From assembly GCF_020786625.1 (NCBI RefSeq), contig NZ_JAJGRC010000002.1:248001-312000 (forward strand): a DNA stretch of 64,000 bases. The letters run 5' to 3'. Both the position numbers and the translations under genes were made by a program. Source of the stretch: Salinicoccus sp. RF5. Its GTDB lineage: Bacteria > Bacillota > Bacilli > Staphylococcales > Salinicoccaceae. The notes under the pieces were generated by a model that worked only from the letters and a program-made list of their open reading frames with translations, had not been told where the DNA came from and did no database searches. Of the stretch, positions 61,181 to 64,000 are shown in pieces. The number at the start of each line of letters is the position of its first letter. The stretch's first letter is position 1.

Positions 61181-63040
61181 ATGAAAGTTTCAGTTGAGGA
61201 CAAGCGTATCAGAGAGAAGAATATACCGAAAAATGACCGGAAGATCGTTTCCACTGCAAATTCCATGGGGATACTGCGCATCCAGGTCGCCAAGCATATC
61301 GGCGTGGAAAGGATGGACAGCTTCCTTTTCCAGTTCGGCTGGGAAATGGGGAAGGCAGACGGACTTGAGCTGATGAAGACAGGTCAACCATTGGCACAGC
61401 TTGTGGTGGATGGACCGATAAAGCATATAAAATCGGGTCACATCAATGGAGTGGACCACCGGTGCGATATAGAATACAACGCGGATGGGTCATTAAAGAC
61501 GCTGATAGGCCGCGGAGAATGGTTCGGATCCTATGAAGTGGAACAGCATATGGAGCACTTCGGTCTATCGGACGAGCCGGTCTGCCATACTCTGGCCGGC
61601 TATTCAAGCGGATTCATGTCCACAATTTTCAAGAAGCCATTGATTGCAAAAGAGATTACGTGTGTGGGGGCGGGGCATGACAGCTGCCAATGGATGGTCC
61701 GTCCTGAGGAAGTATGGGGGGAGGACGTCAAACAGAGCGTCAAGGACCTCCTCGACCGCACCCCTATTCTTGAAGAGCTTGAATATACATATGACAATCT
61801 GCTGGAGCAGACCGAATTCATCACCAGACTTTCAAGCTTTCAGAAGGAACTTACAGGTGAAGTGGTGAACGGCAGAGGGCTGCAGGATATCACCGATAAG
61901 GCGGGAAAGATACTTAAATCACCTGTGACGATAGAAAATCTATCCATGGAAACGATAGCCAGTTCCGGTCTGACTGAAGAAGAAAGGGAAGACCTGTATG
62001 AAGCGACGGTTAAACTGGTGCCGAATTTCCTTGTCAAAGAGCAGAATAGATATACGCTTTCCTCGAGAAAGGAAATTTTTGAACTGGAACACTATAACCG
62101 TGTCGTCGTTCCTGTTCTAGTCCAGAAGCAGCTTCTTGGTTACTGTTCGATGATCACTGGAAAGAAGGAATCCGGTGACTATGAGGCGGAGTATCTGTAC
62201 TTGGAGCACCTTGCCAGTGCAGCCGCACTTGTTCTTCTTAATGAGAAGGCAGCATTTGAATCATTGGGACGTATGAAAGGCAGTTACCTGGAACAGGTGC
62301 TCAATGAAGAAATTCCCAAAGCGGAATTGCTGAAACGCGGTAAATTCATAGACATTGATTTTTCACAACCGTATCGGCTCGTCGCTGTGGATTATGATAA
62401 TGAAAAAGAGACACTTGAGGAAGAATTCAATTTCCAGGAGCAGCTGCTGGATTTGACCTATCAGTACTACCGTAACAGAGGACAGCAGGTGCTGACAGGA
62501 TACAAGGATGATAAGCTCATCATCATGCTCTTCGATCCGGAACGCATGGATGAAATCATGGACGACTATACATCATATATCGGGCAGTACCTGAAACATA
62601 TGAACTTCCACATGGGGATAAGCGGGGTCAGACAGGACATTGAAAATGCGGTGAAAGGATATGAAGAAGCACGTATTGCATTGAGATTGGCCATCCGTAA
62701 GGACCGCCTTTACTACGATGAGCTCGGTGTAGTAGGTGTACTGATCAATTCAAACAATGTTGAAAGTATCCAAATGTTGGCACAGGATCAGTTAAAGTCC
62801 CTCTATGATATTGAAAATCACAAAAGTCATGAGTTATTTGAAACCCTGTACTGCTTTTTGGGAAATGGGGGCAATTTGAAGAATACTGCGAATGATCTCT
62901 CCCTGTCGATGAGTGGGCTCAGACACCGGATTCAACGGATAGAAGATCTTCTGGAAAAGGATTTGCGTGATCCGGAAGTGAGTAACAATCTATTGCTTAT
63001 AATGAAAGCGCTTATCGTTTTGAAGGATATTAAGTTTTAA
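61181..63040 (+). CDS. Second phenol-sensor regulator: XylR_N-V4R domain fused to PucR-type HTH
   Basis: A 619-residue paralogue of the regulator at 23108. The N-terminal aromatic-sensing domain spans about residues 20-125. The zinc-site residues Cys135, Glu158, Cys161 and Cys169 have the same 23/3/8 spacing as MopR. A linker near 185-225 and a middle GAF/PucR-like region follow, then a PucR HTH near 555-605 (NTANDLSLSMSGLRHRIQRI). No AAA+ domain is present. It lies between the aldolase operon and the second flavin monooxygenase gene, so it probably activates one of them on sensing a phenolic compound. AAAGGAGG precedes the ATG. Confidence 0.88.
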   Translation: MKVSVEDKRIREKNIPKNDRKIVSTANSMGILRIQVAKHIGVERMDSFLFQFGWEMGKADGLELMKTGQPLAQLVVDGPIKHIKSGHINGVDHRCDIEYNADGSLKTLIGRGEWFGSYEVEQHMEHFGLSDEPVCHTLAGYSSGFMSTIFKKPLIAKEITCVGAGHDSCQWMVRPEEVWGEDVKQSVKDLLDRTPILEELEYTYDNLLEQTEFITRLSSFQKELTGEVVNGRGLQDITDKAGKILKSPVTIENLSMETIASSGLTEEEREDLYEATVKLVPNFLVKEQNRYTLSSRKEIFELEHYNRVVVPVLVQKQLLGYCSMITGKKESGDYEAEYLYLEHLASAAALVLLNEKAAFESLGRMKGSYLEQVLNEEIPKAELLKRGKFIDIDFSQPYRLVAVDYDNEKETLEEEFNFQEQLLDLTYQYYRNRGQQVLTGYKDDKLIIMLFDPERMDEIMDDYTSYIGQYLKHMNFHMGISGVRQDIENAVKGYEEARIALRLAIRKDRLYYDELGVVGVLINSNNVESIQMLAQDQLKSLYDIENHKSHELFETLYCFLGNGGNLKNTANDLSLSMSGLRHRIQRIEDLLEKDLRDPEVSNNLLLIMKALIVLKDIKF

Positions 63041-63063
63041 GTATTGGGGTGGGTAGCTGTAAG

Positions 63064-63090
63064 ATGAACAAAAAGTGTTCATTTATTTTT
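63064..63090 (+). terminator. Probable terminator after second sensor-regulator
   Basis: ATGAACA-AAAAG-TGTTCAT is followed by TTATTTTT. The stem is short, so termination may be partial. Confidence 0.55.
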
Positions 63091-63154
63091 AAACCAAGAA
63101 CATTTCATGCTCTAGTTATCAGAAAATTTTTGAATTAGAATAAGGACTATAGTT

Positions 63155-63169
63155 TTGAAATCGCATACA
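63155..63169 (+). promoter_or_regulatory. cre-like site before second monooxygenase gene
   Basis: TTGAAATCGCATACA matches WTGNAANCGNWNNCW at every position. It lies 33 bases before the start codon. Confidence 0.65.
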
Positions 63170-63202
63170 TTACAGAATTTTCTGATGAGAGGAATGATTT
63201 AT

Positions 63203-64000
63203 ATGGCCCAGCAACTGGTTAAGCAACCTGAATTAACTGAAGAAGCACTTCTTGAAGGTGCACGACGTGTCGGTGAACTGGCGGAATCACAAGCCAAACA
63301 GGCTGAGGAAGATGCGAGCGTATCATCTGAAGTAGTTGAATTGATGAAAGAGGTGGGCATCACCCAGATGATGGTTCCCAAAAATCAGGGTGGACCAGAT
63401 GTCAGCCTGAGGACTTTTGTAAAAGTGCTCAGAAAAGTTGCCAATTATAACGTATCGGCAGCATGGCTCACCTTCCTTTATCCACTGCACAATATGCTTC
63501 CGGCCTACTTGCCGAAGGAAAGCCAGGAAAAGATCTACAATGATGGTGGATTGATTGCAGATATATTTGCAGCAGTAGGAGAAGCTGAAAGAGTAGAAGG
63601 CGGATATAGGGTAAGCGGCAAATGGAATTTTGTGAGCGGCATCAACCACGCAAGCTGGGTCGGTGTCGGTGTAAAGGTGGATAATGGAGAAGGCGGAAAA
63701 GAAGTCATACTTCCGATGTTGTACAAAGACCAGTTCACAATCGTAGAAAATTGGGATACTTTTGGACTGCGGGGTAGTGGAAGCAACCAGATCATCGTCG
63801 AAGATGTATTTGTACCGGATGATATGATCTTCATGCCGGAGCAGGCTGAAGAAATCCGTCGTCCTGCAGATGACGATTATGAAAAGGATTACCCGCTATA
63901 CCATGTGCCTCTGTTCCCGGCATTCTACTTCGGTTTCCCTGTCATGGCAGTAGGCGCTGCCGAAAGAATGATCGAGGAATTCAAGAAGGCGACTGAGAAG
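63203..64000 (+). CDS. Second class D flavin monooxygenase, N-terminal part (cut by the window edge)
   Basis: 266 residues are visible and the frame is open at the right edge. Acyl-CoA dehydrogenase-fold motifs parallel the gene at 19896: VELMKEVGITQMMVPKNQGG, NYNVSAAWLTFLYPLHNMLP, GKWNFVSGINHASWVGVG and NWDTFGLRGSGSNQIIVEDVFVPDD. It should hydroxylate a phenolic compound with reduced flavin from a separate reductase. The sequence differs enough from the first copy that another substrate or pathway step is likely. AGAGGA lies about ten bases before the ATG. Confidence 0.84.
   Translation, partial: MAQQLVKQPELTEEALLEGARRVGELAESQAKQAEEDASVSSEVVELMKEVGITQMMVPKNQGGPDVSLRTFVKVLRKVANYNVSAAWLTFLYPLHNMLPAYLPKESQEKIYNDGGLIADIFAAVGEAERVEGGYRVSGKWNFVSGINHASWVGVGVKVDNGEGGKEVILPMLYKDQFTIVENWDTFGLRGSGSNQIIVEDVFVPDDMIFMPEQAEEIRRPADDDYEKDYPLYHVPLFPAFYFGFPVMAVGAAERMIEEFKKATEK

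Overview
The window looks like chromosome from a mid-GC Firmicute of the Staphylococcaceae, most like Salinicoccus, Jeotgalicoccus or a relative. This is inferred from AGGAGG-type ribosome binding sites, TTG starts, MhqR, Fur, CcpA (cre) and S-box elements, BceRS-AB and YxlEFG-like modules, and about 50% GC. No rRNA, tRNA, CRISPR array or intact insertion sequence is visible. Both ends cut through genes.

Layout. 1-5.1 kb: an uncharacterised membrane protein (partial), a haloacid dehalogenase-type hydrolase, a TauE/SafE-type permease, glnA and an aldose 1-epimerase. 5.1-18.4 kb: a full xylose/xylo-oligosaccharide locus with an MsmX-like ATPase, a PucR-type regulator, the XylR repressor, an ABC importer lacking its own ATPase, a YesL-like protein, xylA, xylB, a GH43 beta-xylosidase and a sugar MFS porter. 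A near-canonical XylR operator lies before xylA and a cre site at the start of the ABC operon.

18.5-27.4 kb and 57.5-64 kb: two parts of one aromatic meta-cleavage pathway. They encode flavin monooxygenases of acyl-CoA-dehydrogenase fold, a flavin reductase, an FMN adenylyltransferase-like RibF paralogue, an extradiol dioxygenase, a C-C hydrolase, a hydratase, an aldolase, an acylating acetaldehyde dehydrogenase and a FAH-family enzyme. Each part carries a large regulator that joins a DmpR/XylR-type phenol-sensing domain with an intact zinc site to a PucR-type HTH. No sigma-54 AAA+ domain is present. Four cre-like sites sit before these transcription units. This is the most unusual system in the window. 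Between the parts, 27.5-31.5 kb is a quinone-defence cluster (MhqO/MhqE-like dioxygenases, flavin reductase, MhqD-like esterase, WrbA) with three MhqR-type operators.

31.6-36.5 kb: butanediol dehydrogenase, a YxlEFG-like ABC exporter and catalase. 36.7-45 kb: a sulfur-acquisition region with two SAM-I riboswitches, one before an NtaA/CmoJ-type monooxygenase followed by transporters and an M20 amidohydrolase, the other before a MetT-like NhaC-family transporter. An internally deleted M20 remnant and eight tandem 41-bp hairpin repeats lie here. 45-51 kb: a DsbA-like protein, a type-2 ferredoxin-NADP reductase and a siderophore ABC importer around a Fur box, then a YciI protein. 51-57.4 kb: a BceRS-BceAB-type peptide-resistance module and a membrane-anchored lethal-factor-like metallopeptidase.

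All calls come from reading the sequence without database searches. Family names rest on motifs, length and gene context.
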